Source of the DNA: Streptomyces sp. 7-21
GTDB taxonomy: Bacteria > Actinomycetota > Actinomycetes > Streptomycetales > Streptomycetaceae
Assembly: GCF_016741785.1 (NCBI RefSeq)
Contig: NZ_JAERRL010000006.1
Location: 248,001 to 312,000 of the forward strand
Direction of reading: 5' to 3'
Length of the DNA stretch: 64,000 nucleotides
Made by a program: the position numbers and the translations under genes. Each line of letters opens with the position of its first letter. The stretch's first letter is position 1. Shown one piece after another: positions 34,509-43,748 of this stretch. The notes beneath the pieces were generated by a model. That model did no database searches and was not told the origin of the DNA. It saw only the letters and a program-made list of their open reading frames with translations.

Positions 34509-36731
34509 GTGGAAGCCGTGAACGACGCGAAAGACGCGAAAGACGCGATGGACGCCGAAGCCGCCGCGCCATGCCCGCAGCGGTCCGCCTCGCTCCGGGA
34601 GCGGGCCGACGCGGTGCTGCGCCGGCTCGTCGGGGACGAGACAGGCAGCGCCCGCCTGCGAGAGGACCAGTGGCGCGCCATCGAGGCACTGGTCGCCGGC
34701 CGCCGCAGGGCGCTCGTCGTCCAGCGCACCGGCTGGGGCAAATCCGCCGTGTACTTCGTGGCTACCGCGCTGCTCCGCGCGGAGGGCAGCGGCCCCACGG
34801 TCATCATCTCGCCGCTGCTGGCCCTGATGCGCAACCAGATCGCCGCTGCCAGGCGCGCGGGGATCCGGGCGCTCACGGTGAACTCCGCCAACCCCGAGGA
34901 GTGGGAGAGCGTGCAGGCCGCGGTTGCCGCCGGGGAGGCGGATCTGCTGCTGATCTCTCCGGAGCGGCTCAACTCCCCCGGTTTCCGGCAGGAGACGCTG
35001 CCCCGGCTCGCCCGGACGACCGGTCTGCTCGTCGTAGACGAGGCGCACTGCATCTCGGACTGGGGCCACGACTTCCGCCCCGACTACCGCAGGCTGCGGA
35101 GCCTGCTGGCCAGCCTGCGCCCCGGCGTGCCCGTCCTGGCCACCACGGCGACGGCCAACGCACGGGTGACCTCGGATGTCGCCGAGCAGCTGGACGCCGA
35201 CGGGGACTTGCGCACCCTGGTCCTGCGCGGCTCGCTGGACCGGGAGAGCCTGCGGCTCTCCGTCGTCCACCTGCCCGGCCCGGCGCACCGGCTGGCATGG
35301 CTGGACGCACACCTCGGCCGCCTGCCGGGCTCCGGCATCATCTACACCCTGACTGTCTCGGCCGCGGAAGAGGTCGCCTCCTACCTCGCCTCGCGCGGGC
35401 ACGCCGTAGCCCCCTACACGGGGCGCACGGAAAACGCCGACCGGGAGGCGGCCGAGGAGGCACTGCTCGCCAACCGGCTGAAGGCCCTGGTGGCGACCTC
35501 CGCCCTCGGCATGGGCTTTGACAAACCGGACCTCGGCTTCGTCGTCCACCTCGGCTCCCCCTCCTCCCCCATCGCCTACTACCAGCAGATCGGGCGGGCC
35601 GGCCGCGGCGTGGACACCGCCGAAGCGGTGCTGCTGCCGGGCCCGGAGGACCAGGCCATCTGGCGCTACTTCGCCACGCTCGCCTTCCCGCCCGAGGAGC
35701 AGGTCCAGCGCACGCTCGCCGTCCTGCGGGAGGCCGGGCGGCCGATGTCGCTGCCCGCCCTCGAACCGCTGGTCGAGCTCCGCCGCTCACGGCTGGACAT
35801 GATGCTGAAGGTGCTCGACGTCGACGGCGCCGTCGAGCGTGTGCGCGGCGGCTGGCGGGCCACCGGCGCCCCCTGGCACTACGACGGGGAACGGTACGCC
35901 CGGGTGGCACGGCAGCGGGACGCCGAACAGCGGGCCATGCTCCAGTACGCCCGGTCAGACAGCTGCCGCATGGAGTTCCTCCGCCGTCAGCTCGACGACC
36001 CCGGGGCGGCCCCGTGCGGCCGGTGCGATGTCTGCGCCGGCCCCCGGTTCTCCGCCGAGGTCCCGCCGGAGCTCGTCGCGGCTGCCCAGGGCGAGCTGGA
36101 CCGCCCCGGCGTGGTGCTCGAACCGCGGCGCATGTGGCCGACAGGACTGCCCGCGGCGGGCGTCAGCCTCAAGGGCCGGATACCGGCCGAGGAGCAGGCC
36201 GCCCCCGGGCGGGCTCTGGGCCGGCTGTCCGATCTGGGATGGGGGAACCGGCTGCGTCCGCTCTTCGCCCCGGGCGCGGGCGACGGGCCGGTGCCGGACG
36301 ACGTGTTCCAGGCAGTGGTCTCCGTCGTCTCCTCCTGGGCGGCCGGCCCCGGGGGCTGGGCCCCGGGGGTGGCGGACGCGGTGCCCCGCCCGGTCGGCGT
36401 CGTAGCCGTGGGATCCCGCTCGCGGCCGGTGCTGGTCGGCTCCCTCGCCGGACGCCTCGCCCAGGCCGGCCGGATGCCGCTGCTGGGCGAACTGCGCCAG
36501 GAGGAACCGGCCGGGGCCAGGCGGAGCAACGGGGCCCAGCGCGTGCGGGAACTGCACGCGGCCCTCCGGCTGCCGCCAGAGGTGGCCGGCGCCGTGCGGG
36601 CGGCGGGCGGCCCCGTGCTGCTCGTCGACGACTACACGGAGACCGGCTGGACCCTGGCGATGGCCGCGCGGCTGCTGCGGCAGGCGGGCGCGACGGAGGT
36701 GATGCCGCTGGTCCTGGCCGTCCAGGGCTGA
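34509..36731 (+). CDS. recQ: RecQ-family DNA helicase with C-terminal phosphoribosyltransferase-like domain
   Basis: 740 aa from the GTG at 34509 (AGGAAG 4 bases upstream; a GTG at 34518 is the alternative). Superfamily 2 motifs: Walker A variant RTGWGKS with K78, DEAH box at D177 (VVDEAHCISDWGHDFRPDY), motif III TTATAN, and motif VI QQIGRAGRG. The RecQ zinc site is complete with the usual spacing: C486, C503, C506, C509. The last 140 residues are not helicase: a phosphoribosyltransferase-like domain ends in VLLVDDYTETGWT (703-715), the PRPP-binding motif. It unwinds 3'-5' in characterised relatives. Confidence 0.9.
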   Translation: MEAVNDAKDAKDAMDAEAAAPCPQRSASLRERADAVLRRLVGDETGSARLREDQWRAIEALVAGRRRALVVQRTGWGKSAVYFVATALLRAEGSGPTVIISPLLALMRNQIAAARRAGIRALTVNSANPEEWESVQAAVAAGEADLLLISPERLNSPGFRQETLPRLARTTGLLVVDEAHCISDWGHDFRPDYRRLRSLLASLRPGVPVLATTATANARVTSDVAEQLDADGDLRTLVLRGSLDRESLRLSVVHLPGPAHRLAWLDAHLGRLPGSGIIYTLTVSAAEEVASYLASRGHAVAPYTGRTENADREAAEEALLANRLKALVATSALGMGFDKPDLGFVVHLGSPSSPIAYYQQIGRAGRGVDTAEAVLLPGPEDQAIWRYFATLAFPPEEQVQRTLAVLREAGRPMSLPALEPLVELRRSRLDMMLKVLDVDGAVERVRGGWRATGAPWHYDGERYARVARQRDAEQRAMLQYARSDSCRMEFLRRQLDDPGAAPCGRCDVCAGPRFSAEVPPELVAAAQGELDRPGVVLEPRRMWPTGLPAAGVSLKGRIPAEEQAAPGRALGRLSDLGWGNRLRPLFAPGAGDGPVPDDVFQAVVSVVSSWAAGPGGWAPGVADAVPRPVGVVAVGSRSRPVLVGSLAGRLAQAGRMPLLGELRQEEPAGARRSNGAQRVRELHAALRLPPEVAGAVRAAGGPVLLVDDYTETGWTLAMAARLLRQAGATEVMPLVLAVQG
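34524..34550 (+). repeat. Triple 9-bp repeat at the recQ start
   Basis: Three tandem GACGCGAAA-type units (the last reads GACGCGATG) encode DAKDAKDAM. It is a likely site of replication slippage and of little functional weight. Confidence 0.6.
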
Positions 36732-36746
36732 CCCGGTCACACCGGG
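36732..36746. terminator. Hairpin between recQ and rnhB
   Basis: Perfect 6-bp arms CCCGGT / ACCGGG with a 3-base loop, one base after the recQ stop, facing the convergent rnhB. Confidence 0.45.
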
Positions 36747-36764
36747 CGCGGCCAGAACATGCGG

Positions 36765-37469
36765 TCAGAACATGCCGAGCTGACCGGCCCGCTCCAGCGC
36801 ATCGCTGCCGGACGCCGCACGGCGGGCGGGCACCTTCAGGTGGCGCCAGCGGGGCAGGTCGTCGAGATAGGACCAGCTCAGGCGGTGGTGCGGGGTAGGG
36901 CCGCGTTCCGCCAGCGCCGCCCGGTGCACCGGCGAGGGGTAGCCGGCGTTGCTCTCGAAGCCGAAGTGCGGGTATTCAGCGGCCAGTTCTGCGAGCATCG
37001 CATCGCGCTTCACCTTGGCCAGCACGGAGGCCGCCGCCACGGCGACGCAGCTCTGGTCCCCTTTGACCACCGTCCGCACCCGCCACGGCGGGCCGAGATA
37101 GTCATGCTTGCCGTCGAGGATCACGGCCTCAGGCCGCTCGGGGAGCCCTTCCAGCGCGCGGACGGCGGCCAGCCGCAGCGCGGCGGTCATGCCCAGCCTG
37201 TCGATCTCCTGGGGCGAGGCGTGCCCAATGGCGTACGCGGTGACCCAGTCGGCGAGCGTCCGCGCCAGTTCCTCGCGCCGCGCGGGCGTCAGCAGCTTGG
37301 AGTCGGTGAGGCCCTCCGGTGGCCGGCGCAGCCCGGTCACGCAGGCGCAGACCGTGACGGGCCCGGCCCACGCGCCTCTGCCCACCTCGTCGATCCCGGC
37401 GACGAGACGGACACCGGTGGTCGCGCGGAGCGACCGCTCGACGCGGTGTGTAGGAGGTTCGTACGGCAT
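36765..37469 (-). CDS. rnhB: Ribonuclease HII
   Basis: 234 aa. It removes ribonucleotides and RNA primers from DNA. The type 2 RNase H motif is at residues 27-32 in [14 protein letters not shown]; the later catalytic acidic residues lie in [11 protein letters not shown] context and [10 protein letters not shown]. The tyrosine-bearing [10 protein letters not shown] region is near the C-terminus. The length is normal. It is monocistronic or co-transcribed with the upstream histidine phosphatase gene (gap 69 bases). Confidence 0.93.
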   Translation of the reverse strand: MPYEPPTHRVERSLRATTGVRLVAGIDEVGRGAWAGPVTVCACVTGLRRPPEGLTDSKLLTPARREELARTLADWVTAYAIGHASPQEIDRLGMTAALRLAAVRALEGLPERPEAVILDGKHDYLGPPWRVRTVVKGDQSCVAVAAASVLAKVKRDAMLAELAAEYPHFGFESNAGYPSPVHRAALAERGPTPHHRLSWSYLDDLPRWRHLKVPARRAASGSDALERAGQLGMF

Positions 37470-37538
37470 GGCGGCTCCACCCTACGCACCCGGTCACCGG
37501 CGCTGACAGGAGGCCACCACGCCGCGCGGTCCCGGCGG

Positions 37539-38234
37539 TCAGCCGCGCCGGTCCGAGGATCCCAGGGCCGCCGCGGCCCAGCCCTGGAACGGACGGTCGG
37601 GCGTGTGCCAGCGCTCGAACGGGCGGTCCAGGTGGTACCGCCCGTCCTCGCCGAGCACCAGCTGGCGGGTCTCGCCGTTCCCCGGGTTGGACAGCGACTC
37701 GAACTCCGCGACACTCCAGTGCAGCCAGCGCATGCAGAACAGACGCATCGTCAGCCCGTGGGTCACCAGCAGCACGTTCGGCGGGTGGTCCTCCTCCTGG
37801 AAGCTGCGCCACAGGCTCTCCAGGAACGCGTCCACCCGGTCATAGACGTCGGCCCCGGACTCACCCTGGGCAAACCGGTAGAAGAAGTGGCCATAGGCGT
37901 CGCGGGCCCGCTTCTGGCGGCGCACGTCCTCACGGTCCTGCCAGTTGCCCCAGTCCTGCTCCCGCAGCCGGGGCTCCTCCCTGACCCGCACGCGCGTGGG
38001 ATCGAGCCGGAGCAGCTCAAATGTCTGGTGTGTGCGGCGGTAGGGCGAGACGTAGGCCGAGACCCGCTCGTCCGCAAAGACGGCGCGCAGCCGCTCCCCC
38101 GCCGCCTCCGCCTGCCGGCGTCCCTTCGCCGTCAGCTCCAGCGCGTGGTCGGGGATGCGCTCGTAGACCGCGTCGTCCTCGTTCCCCTGCGACTCTCCGT
38201 GCCGGAGGAGGACGATGCGCCGGGGTCGTGCCAT
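37539..38234 (-). CDS. Histidine phosphatase family protein
   Basis: 231 aa. It has the phosphoglycerate-mutase-like catalytic core: RHGES at 11-15 with the phospho-accepting H12, the conserved Arg in SPYRRTHQT, and the second catalytic His in LLVTHGLTMR. Long insertions (REQDWGNWQDRED, HFFYRFAQGESGADV) match the fungal-like and Streptomyces broad-specificity phosphatases. The substrate is unknown. It shares strand and close spacing with the YdbC-like gene upstream (36 bases). Confidence 0.9.
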   Translation of the reverse strand: MARPRRIVLLRHGESQGNEDDAVYERIPDHALELTAKGRRQAEAAGERLRAVFADERVSAYVSPYRRTHQTFELLRLDPTRVRVREEPRLREQDWGNWQDREDVRRQKRARDAYGHFFYRFAQGESGADVYDRVDAFLESLWRSFQEEDHPPNVLLVTHGLTMRLFCMRWLHWSVAEFESLSNPGNGETRQLVLGEDGRYHLDRPFERWHTPDRPFQGWAAAALGSSDRRG

Positions 38235-38270
38235 GCCCCCAGCCTAGTCCGGGGCAGCACCCAGCGCCGG

Positions 38271-38879
38271 TCACACGGTCCAGGCGGACTCCATGTCGAT
38301 GACGTCGCCGTCGATGGCGGCGATGTCGGCGATCGTCTGTGCCCGGAGTGCCAGCCGCTCCACCCGTTCCGTGCGGTACTTCGCCCGCTCGGCCGAGGAG
38401 TCCCACATGGACAGCACCAGGAACTCGCAGTCCGGCTCCGCCTCGGCGAACACCCCGCGCAGCATCCCGGGCGAGCCGGCCATCGCCGGGTTCCAGACCT
38501 TCTCCTGCATGAGCGCGAAGTGCTCCGCCCGCTCCGGGTGGACCCGGCAGCGCGCCACCCGCAGGACGTCCGCGTCCGTGAAACGCGGTTCGAAGCCCAT
38601 CTTGACGTCGAACCGGTACTGGAAGAGACCGACCCGCATATTCTGGAAGGTTCCCGCCTGTGCCGCGGCGAGCCGGTCATGCGACCTGGCCATGAACGAG
38701 TCGTAGAACGCCCTGCTCTCCCAGAAGCTGAACAGGTGCGCCACTCCCGGCCGCGTCCGGCTCCAGCCGCCCCCCTGGCCGCGGAAGCCGGGCTCGCCCA
38801 GGAGGCCCGCCCATTTCCGCTGCCCCCGCTCGAAGCCGACTCGGTCTATCACCGTGCAGCGCATCCACTTGACCAGCAC
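38271..38879 (-). CDS. YdbC-like protein (DUF4937, dimeric alpha-beta barrel)
   Basis: 202 aa. The N-terminal half (MLVKWMRCTVIDRVGFERGQRKW, FSFWESRAFYDSFMA) and the C-terminal half (VARCRVHPERAEHFALMQ, LVLSMWDSSAERAKYR) each look like a ferredoxin-like alpha-beta barrel, as in antibiotic-biosynthesis monooxygenase relatives, so it is a tandem duplication. The assignment to the YdbC/DUF4937 group is from memory. No cofactor residues are obvious. Confidence 0.8.
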   Translation of the reverse strand: MLVKWMRCTVIDRVGFERGQRKWAGLLGEPGFRGQGGGWSRTRPGVAHLFSFWESRAFYDSFMARSHDRLAAAQAGTFQNMRVGLFQYRFDVKMGFEPRFTDADVLRVARCRVHPERAEHFALMQEKVWNPAMAGSPGMLRGVFAEAEPDCEFLVLSMWDSSAERAKYRTERVERLALRAQTIADIAAIDGDVIDMESAWTV

Positions 38880-38930
38880 CGCGCCATCGTACGGCCATTG
38901 GGGGGCCGCCGGGGGCTTGCGCCCGCACGC

Positions 38931-38963
38931 GGGCGGGGGCCGGCGGCGCGCCGGCCCCCGCCC
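38931..38963. terminator. Terminator of the nrdRJ operon
   Basis: A 14-bp perfect stem (arms GGGCGGGGGCCGGC and its complement) with a 5-base loop, 38 bases downstream of the nrdJ stop. Confidence 0.75.
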
Positions 38964-39000
38964 TCCAGCCCGTCAGGGGACCCCGCTGCCGGGCCGGTGA

Positions 39001-41907
39001 TCAGCTGCACCCGCTGGTCGAGCCGCAGCCCTCGCAGACGTAGCAGCTGCCCGCGCGGCGCATCTTGGTACCGCACGAGAGACACAGCGGCGCGTCCGCG
39101 TTCATGCCGAGCTGCATCTCCAGCAGCTCGGTCGAGCTGTGGGCCTCCTTGGGGGCGGGCCGCTCCGCCGCGGCGGCCTCGGCATCGTCCTTCTCCGGCT
39201 CCTTGGCCGGCGCGGGCCCGGCCTCCTGCTGCGGCTGGCGCGGCGCCGACTGGGAGAGCCCCTCGACATCCACCTCGTCGTCCGCGGGCTCGTACGAGCC
39301 GGTCTCCAGGTGCCGCTGCCGCTCGGCCGCCGTGTGGATGCCGAGCGCGGACCGCGTCTCGAACGGCAGGAAGTCCAGCGCCAGCCGGCGGAAGATGTAG
39401 TCGACGATGGACTGCGCCATCCGCACGTCCGGGTCATCGGTCATCCCCGCGGGCTCGAAGCGCATGTTGGTGAACTTCGACACGTAGGTCTCCAGCGGCA
39501 CCCCGTACTGGAGGCCGACGGACACCGCGATAGAGAAGGCGTCCATCATGCCCGCGAGCGTCGAGCCCTGCTTCGACATCTTCAGGAAGACCTCGCCGAG
39601 GCCGTCGTCGGGGTACGAGTTTGCCGTCATGTACCCCTCGGCCCCGCCGACCGTGAACGACGTCGTGATGCCGGGCCGTCCCTTCGGCAGCCGCCGGCGA
39701 ACGGGCCGGTACTCGACGACCCGCTCCGGCTCAGAGGTGTCCGCCGTGCCGCTCCCGGCGGTCTTGTCCTCCTTCTTCTTCGCGGAGAGCGGCTGGCCGA
39801 CCTTGCTGTTCTCCACGTACACGGCCAGTGCCTTCACACCGAGCTTCCAGCCCTGGAGGTAGATCTCCGCCACGTCGTCGACGGTGCTGGTGCTGGGCAT
39901 GTTGACCGTCTTGGAGATGGCGCCGCTGAGGAACGGCTGCGTCGCGGCCATCATCCGCACGTGTCCCATCGGAGCGATGGAACGCTCGCCCATCGCGCAG
40001 TCGAAGACCTCGTAGTGCTCGTGCTTCAGGCCGGGGGCGTCGATCACGTTGCCGTGCTCGGCGATGTGAGCGACGATCGCCTCGATCTGCTCCGTCTGGT
40101 AGCCCAGGCGCTTGAGGGCCTTCGGCACCGTCGTGTTGACGATCTGCATGGAACCGCCGCCGACCAGCTTCTTGAACTTGACCAGCGCCAGGTCAGGCTC
40201 GATGCCGGTGGTGTCGCAGTCCATCATCAGGCCGATGGTGCCGGTTGGGGCCAGCACGGATGCCTGGGCGTTGCGGAAACCGTTCTTCTTCCCGAGCCGC
40301 AGCACGTCCTGCCACGCCTCCGTCGCCGCCGCCCACACCGGGGTGTCCAGGTCGTCCATCCGCTTGGCCGCGGCGTTGGCGTCCGCGTGCTGGCGCATGA
40401 CGCGGTTGTGGGCCTCGGCGTTCCGCTTGTAGCCCTCGTACGGGCCGACGACCGCGGCCAGTTCGGCAGAGCGGCGGTAGGCCGTGCCGGTCATCAGCGA
40501 GGTGATCGCTCCGGCGAGCGCCCGCCCGCCGTCCGAGTCGTAGGCGTGGCCGGTGGCCATCAGCAGGGCGCCGAGGTTGGCGTAGCCGATGCCCAGCTGG
40601 CGGAACGCCCGCGTGGTGTCGGCGATCTTCTGCGTCGGGAAGTCGGCGAAGCAGATCGAGATGTCCATCGCCGTGATGACCAGTTCGACGACCTTGGTGA
40701 AGCGCTCGACGTCGAACGACTGGTTGCCCTCGTCGTCGTCGCGGAGGAACTTCATCAGGTTCAGCGAGGCCAGGTTGCACGAGGAGTTGTCCAGGTGCAT
40801 GTACTCGCTGCACGGGTTGGAGGCGGTGATACGGCCGGACTCCGGCGAGGTGTGCCAGCGGTTGATGGTGTCGTCGTACTGGATGCCGGGGTCCGCGCAG
40901 GCGTGTGCCGCCTCGGCCATCTTGCGGAACAGCGCCCGGGCGTCGACCTCTTCAAGGACCTCGCCGGTGGTCCGGGCGCGCAGCGGGAACTTCCCGCCTT
41001 CCTCGACCGCGCGCATGAAGGCGTCCGTCACACGGACCGAGTTGTTGGCGTTCTGGTACTGGACCGACGTGATGTCCTCGCCGCCGAGGTCCATGTCGAA
41101 GCCGGCGTCGCGCAGCGCGCGGATCTTGGCCTCTTCCTTGACCTTGGTCTCGATGAACGCCTCGATGTCCGGGTGGTCGACGTCGAGCACGACCATCTTG
41201 GCGGCGCGGCGGGTGGCGCCGCCCGACTTGATCGTCCCCGCCGAGGCGTCGGCGCCCCGCATGAACGAGACCGGGCCGGAGGCGTTGCCGCCCGAGGAGA
41301 GCAGCTCGCGGGAGGAACGGATGCGGGAGAGGTTGAGCCCTGCGCCGGAGCCGCCCTTGAAGATCATCCCCTCTTCCTTGTACCACTCCAGGATCGACTC
41401 CATCGAGTCGTCCACGGAGAGGATGAAGCAGGCGCTGACCTGCTGCGGCTGATTGGTGCCCACGTTGAACCACACCGGCGAGTTGAAGCTGAACACCTGG
41501 TGCAGCAGCGCGTAGGCCAGCTCGTGCTCGAAGATCTCCGCATCGGCGGCGGACGCGAAGTACCCGTGGTCCTCGCCCGCCTTGCGGTAGGTCTTCACAA
41601 CCCGGTCGATGAGCTGCTTCAGACTCGTCTCCCGCTGCGGCGTGCCGACGGCACCGCGGAAGTACTTGCTCGTGACGATGTTGACCGCGTTCACCGACCA
41701 GAAGTCCGGGAACTCGACGCCTCGCTGTTCGAAATTGATCGAACCGTCGCGCCAGTTGGTCATGACGACGTCACGGCGCTCCCACACCACCTCGTCGTAG
41801 GGGTGAACCCCGGGGGTGGTGTGAACGCGCTCGATGCGCAGGCCCTTGCTCGCCTTGCCACCCTTGGCGCGGGAGCCACGTGCCGGGCCGCTCGTCGTCT
41901 CTGTCAT
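39001..41907 (-). CDS. nrdJ: Adenosylcobalamin-dependent ribonucleotide reductase (class II)
   Basis: 968 aa from the ATG at 41907 (MTETTSGP), behind GGGAGG. It reduces ribonucleotides to deoxyribonucleotides using vitamin B12 and works with or without oxygen. Core motifs: SACFILSVDD, GGSGAGLNLSRIRSS, NPCSEYMHLDNSSCNLASLNL (catalytic Cys region) and PTGTIGLMMDCDTTG. The C-terminus is Cys-rich (LCLSCGTKMRRAGSCYVCEGCG), the thioredoxin-accepting and zinc-binding tail. It is the second gene of nrdRJ, 113 bases after nrdR, and ends at a strong terminator. Confidence 0.96.
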   Translation of the reverse strand: MTETTSGPARGSRAKGGKASKGLRIERVHTTPGVHPYDEVVWERRDVVMTNWRDGSINFEQRGVEFPDFWSVNAVNIVTSKYFRGAVGTPQRETSLKQLIDRVVKTYRKAGEDHGYFASAADAEIFEHELAYALLHQVFSFNSPVWFNVGTNQPQQVSACFILSVDDSMESILEWYKEEGMIFKGGSGAGLNLSRIRSSRELLSSGGNASGPVSFMRGADASAGTIKSGGATRRAAKMVVLDVDHPDIEAFIETKVKEEAKIRALRDAGFDMDLGGEDITSVQYQNANNSVRVTDAFMRAVEEGGKFPLRARTTGEVLEEVDARALFRKMAEAAHACADPGIQYDDTINRWHTSPESGRITASNPCSEYMHLDNSSCNLASLNLMKFLRDDDEGNQSFDVERFTKVVELVITAMDISICFADFPTQKIADTTRAFRQLGIGYANLGALLMATGHAYDSDGGRALAGAITSLMTGTAYRRSAELAAVVGPYEGYKRNAEAHNRVMRQHADANAAAKRMDDLDTPVWAAATEAWQDVLRLGKKNGFRNAQASVLAPTGTIGLMMDCDTTGIEPDLALVKFKKLVGGGSMQIVNTTVPKALKRLGYQTEQIEAIVAHIAEHGNVIDAPGLKHEHYEVFDCAMGERSIAPMGHVRMMAATQPFLSGAISKTVNMPSTSTVDDVAEIYLQGWKLGVKALAVYVENSKVGQPLSAKKKEDKTAGSGTADTSEPERVVEYRPVRRRLPKGRPGITTSFTVGGAEGYMTANSYPDDGLGEVFLKMSKQGSTLAGMMDAFSIAVSVGLQYGVPLETYVSKFTNMRFEPAGMTDDPDVRMAQSIVDYIFRRLALDFLPFETRSALGIHTAAERQRHLETGSYEPADDEVDVEGLSQSAPRQPQQEAGPAPAKEPEKDDAEAAAAERPAPKEAHSSTELLEMQLGMNADAPLCLSCGTKMRRAGSCYVCEGCGSTSGCS

Positions 41908-42020
41908 TCCGCCTCCCTGTACGGGCACAATGCCCTGGTGTGGCCCAAACGTCCTGGGTCACGGATTCTGTTCTGTCGGCCCGCCGCCACAGCGCGGCCA
42001 GGCCAGGTCATGGGCGCCGC

Positions 42021-42536
42021 TCAGCTGGCGGCGGTGGGCTGCCCGGGGACGCCGGGACCGCGGTCTTCGCCGGGGGGAGCCTCGCCGTCCGGGAGCCGCT
42101 CGCGCAGTTCCGCGATGGCGGCCTCGAAGTCCTCGAGCGAGTCGAAGGCCCGGTAGACGGACGCGAACCGCAGGTAGGCAACGAGGTCCAGCTCGCGCAG
42201 CGGCCCGAGTATCGCCAGGCCCACGTCATGCGTGGACAGCTCGGCGCTGCCGGTGGCCCTGACCGCTTCCTCGACCCGCTGGCCGAGCTGGGCGAGCGCG
42301 TCCTCGGTGACCGGCCGGCCCTGGCACGCCTTCCGGACGCCCGCGATCACCTTGTCGCGGCTGAAGGGCTCCGTCACGCCGCTGCGCTTGATCACCATGA
42401 GGGAGGCCGTCTCGACGGTGGTGAACCGCCTGGAGCAGCTCGGGCACTGGCGGCGGCGGCGGATGACCGTCCCGTCGTCAGCGGTGCGGCTGTCGACGAC
42501 GCGGCTGTCGGAGTGCCGGCAGAAGGGGCAGTGCAC
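42021..42536 (-). CDS. nrdR: Transcriptional repressor NrdR
   Basis: 171 aa with a GTG start. The zinc ribbon has C3, C6, C31 and C34 (CPFC, QCPSC) and the ATP-cone (about 48-140; [18 protein letters not shown]) senses (d)ATP. It represses ribonucleotide reductase genes. It is co-transcribed with nrdJ, and two NrdR boxes lie about 150-200 bases upstream, so the operon is autoregulated. The C-terminal 20 residues past the usual end are Pro/Gly-rich. Confidence 0.95.
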   Translation of the reverse strand: MHCPFCRHSDSRVVDSRTADDGTVIRRRRQCPSCSRRFTTVETASLMVIKRSGVTEPFSRDKVIAGVRKACQGRPVTEDALAQLGQRVEEAVRATGSAELSTHDVGLAILGPLRELDLVAYLRFASVYRAFDSLEDFEAAIAELRERLPDGEAPPGEDRGPGVPGQPTAAS

Positions 42537-42684
42537 CGTCGTCCTCCCCTCTCACAGCCTCAGTGACGGAGCGTGCAATATTACGCCAACGATCACAGCG
42601 TCAGCCGCCCGGGGGCAGGCCCGTCACCATGCCCTCGGAACGCCACCAGCATAGGCGATCCCTCGGGACACCAACGGGCGGGGC

Positions 42685-42700
42685 ACCACAACTTGTGGGC
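42685..42700. promoter_or_regulatory. NrdR box 1 (distal copy toward nrdR)
   Basis: ACCACAACTTGTGGGC, a 16-bp near-palindrome of NrdR-box type, 149 bases upstream of the nrdR start. Its partner box begins 32 bp further upstream, about three helical turns, the spacing usual for NrdR. Confidence 0.7.
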
Positions 42701-42716
42701 AGCCATGACCCATCAA

Positions 42717-42732
42717 ACCACTAGATCTGGGA
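42717..42732. promoter_or_regulatory. NrdR box 2
   Basis: ACCACTAGATCTGGGA, a 16-bp near-palindrome with the ACTAGATC centre typical of NrdR boxes. It is exactly 32 bp from box 1, so the two lie on the same face of the helix. Confidence 0.7.
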
Positions 42733-42903
42733 TCCGGCGACTCGATGGCCGGAAGTGAGCGGCGCGGCGTGTCGCATGGGCACGGCCCGCGTGAAGGCAT
42801 CCGGAGGAAGGGGACCCCGTGATCCACGACGCATACGCTGCGTTACGATGTGGCGCTATACACCCCGTAGCCAGATCACGTCAGCAGATCAGGGAATTTT
42901 CAC

Positions 42904-42919
42904 TCGAACGTGTGTTTGG
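42904..42919. promoter_or_regulatory. SOS (LexA) box of lexA
   Basis: TCGAACGTGTGTTTGG matches the actinobacterial LexA box (TCGAAC-N4-GTTYGA) at all but one of its fixed positions. It is 62 bases upstream of the lexA start, as expected for autoregulation. Confidence 0.85.
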
Positions 42920-42981
42920 CGCAACCTTTCGATAGCAACTACCGTTATCTGGCTAGGGAGTACCAGTCAGAAGGGGCCGAC

Positions 42982-43731
42982 ATGACCACCGCAGCAGACG
43001 ACGCCGTCACCGCCGCCGAGCGCCGCGAGGACCGGGTCGCCGTCCCTAGCAGCACGCCCACGCGGCCGATGCCGGGCCGCCCGCCGGGCATCAGGGCGGA
43101 CAGCTCGGGGCTCACGGACCGCCAGCGCCGGGTCATCGAGGTCATCCGCGACTCCGTGCAGCGCCGCGGCTACCCGCCGTCGATGCGGGAAATCGGCCAG
43201 GCCGTCGGACTGTCGAGTACCTCGTCCGTGGCGCACCAGCTGATGGCGCTGGAGCGCAAAGGCTTCCTGCGGCGCGATCCCCACCGCCCCCGGGCCTACG
43301 AGGTACGCGGCTCGGACACCCCTGCGCCCCCCGCCGCCGACACCGCCGGCAAGCCCGCGGCCTCCTACGTGCCACTGGTGGGACGGATCGCCGCCGGCGG
43401 CCCCATCCTCGCCGAGGAGTCGGTCGAGGACGTCTTCCCTCTCCCCCGCCAACTGGTCGGTGACGGCGAGCTGTTCGTACTTAAGGTCGTCGGCGACTCG
43501 ATGATCGAGGCGGCGATCTGCGACGGCGACTGGGTCACGGTCCGCCGCCAGCCCGTCGCGGAGAACGGCGACATCGTCGCCGCCATGATCGACGGCGAGG
43601 CCACGGTCAAGCGCTTCAAGCGTGAGGACGGGCAGGTCTGGCTGCTCCCCCACAACCCCGCTTACCAGCCCATCTCCGGTGACGAGGCGACCATCCTGGG
43701 CAAGGTCGTCGCCGTTATGCGGCGCGTCTAG
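42982..43731 (+). CDS. lexA: LexA repressor of the SOS response
   Basis: 249 aa from the ATG at 42982 ([14 protein letters not shown]), chosen for AAGGGG 5 bases upstream; the longer frame from 42910 would start inside the SOS box. The winged helix (about 38-100) contains [14 protein letters not shown] and [20 protein letters not shown]. The self-cleavage site is A138-G139 in RIAAGGP. The catalytic dyad is S173 (VVGDSMIE) and K210 (ATVKRFKR). RecA-stimulated cleavage releases the regulon. Confidence 0.97.
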   Translation: MTTAADDAVTAAERREDRVAVPSSTPTRPMPGRPPGIRADSSGLTDRQRRVIEVIRDSVQRRGYPPSMREIGQAVGLSSTSSVAHQLMALERKGFLRRDPHRPRAYEVRGSDTPAPPAADTAGKPAASYVPLVGRIAAGGPILAEESVEDVFPLPRQLVGDGELFVLKVVGDSMIEAAICDGDWVTVRRQPVAENGDIVAAMIDGEATVKRFKREDGQVWLLPHNPAYQPISGDEATILGKVVAVMRRV

Positions 43732-43748
43732 CGGCCCGGCTAACGGCC

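Larger units (their letters stand above)
42537..42981. other. Divergent intergenic region, nrdR / lexA
   Basis: 445 bases with the control sites of two regulons: paired NrdR boxes at 42685-42732 and an SOS box at 42904-42919, both listed separately. It is one of the AT-richest stretches here. No gene is supported in it, and I see no cobalamin riboswitch. Confidence 0.7.

Noticed and set aside
39139..42156. A 1005-codon open frame opposite nrdJ
   Set aside because: It is antisense to a certain gene, with amino acid composition typical of GC-rich shadow frames (His/Asp/Val/Arg-rich) and no family signature.
42537..42720. Possible cobalamin riboswitch upstream of the B12-dependent reductase operon
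   Set aside because: No B12-box-like conserved core is seen; the visible control elements are NrdR boxes.
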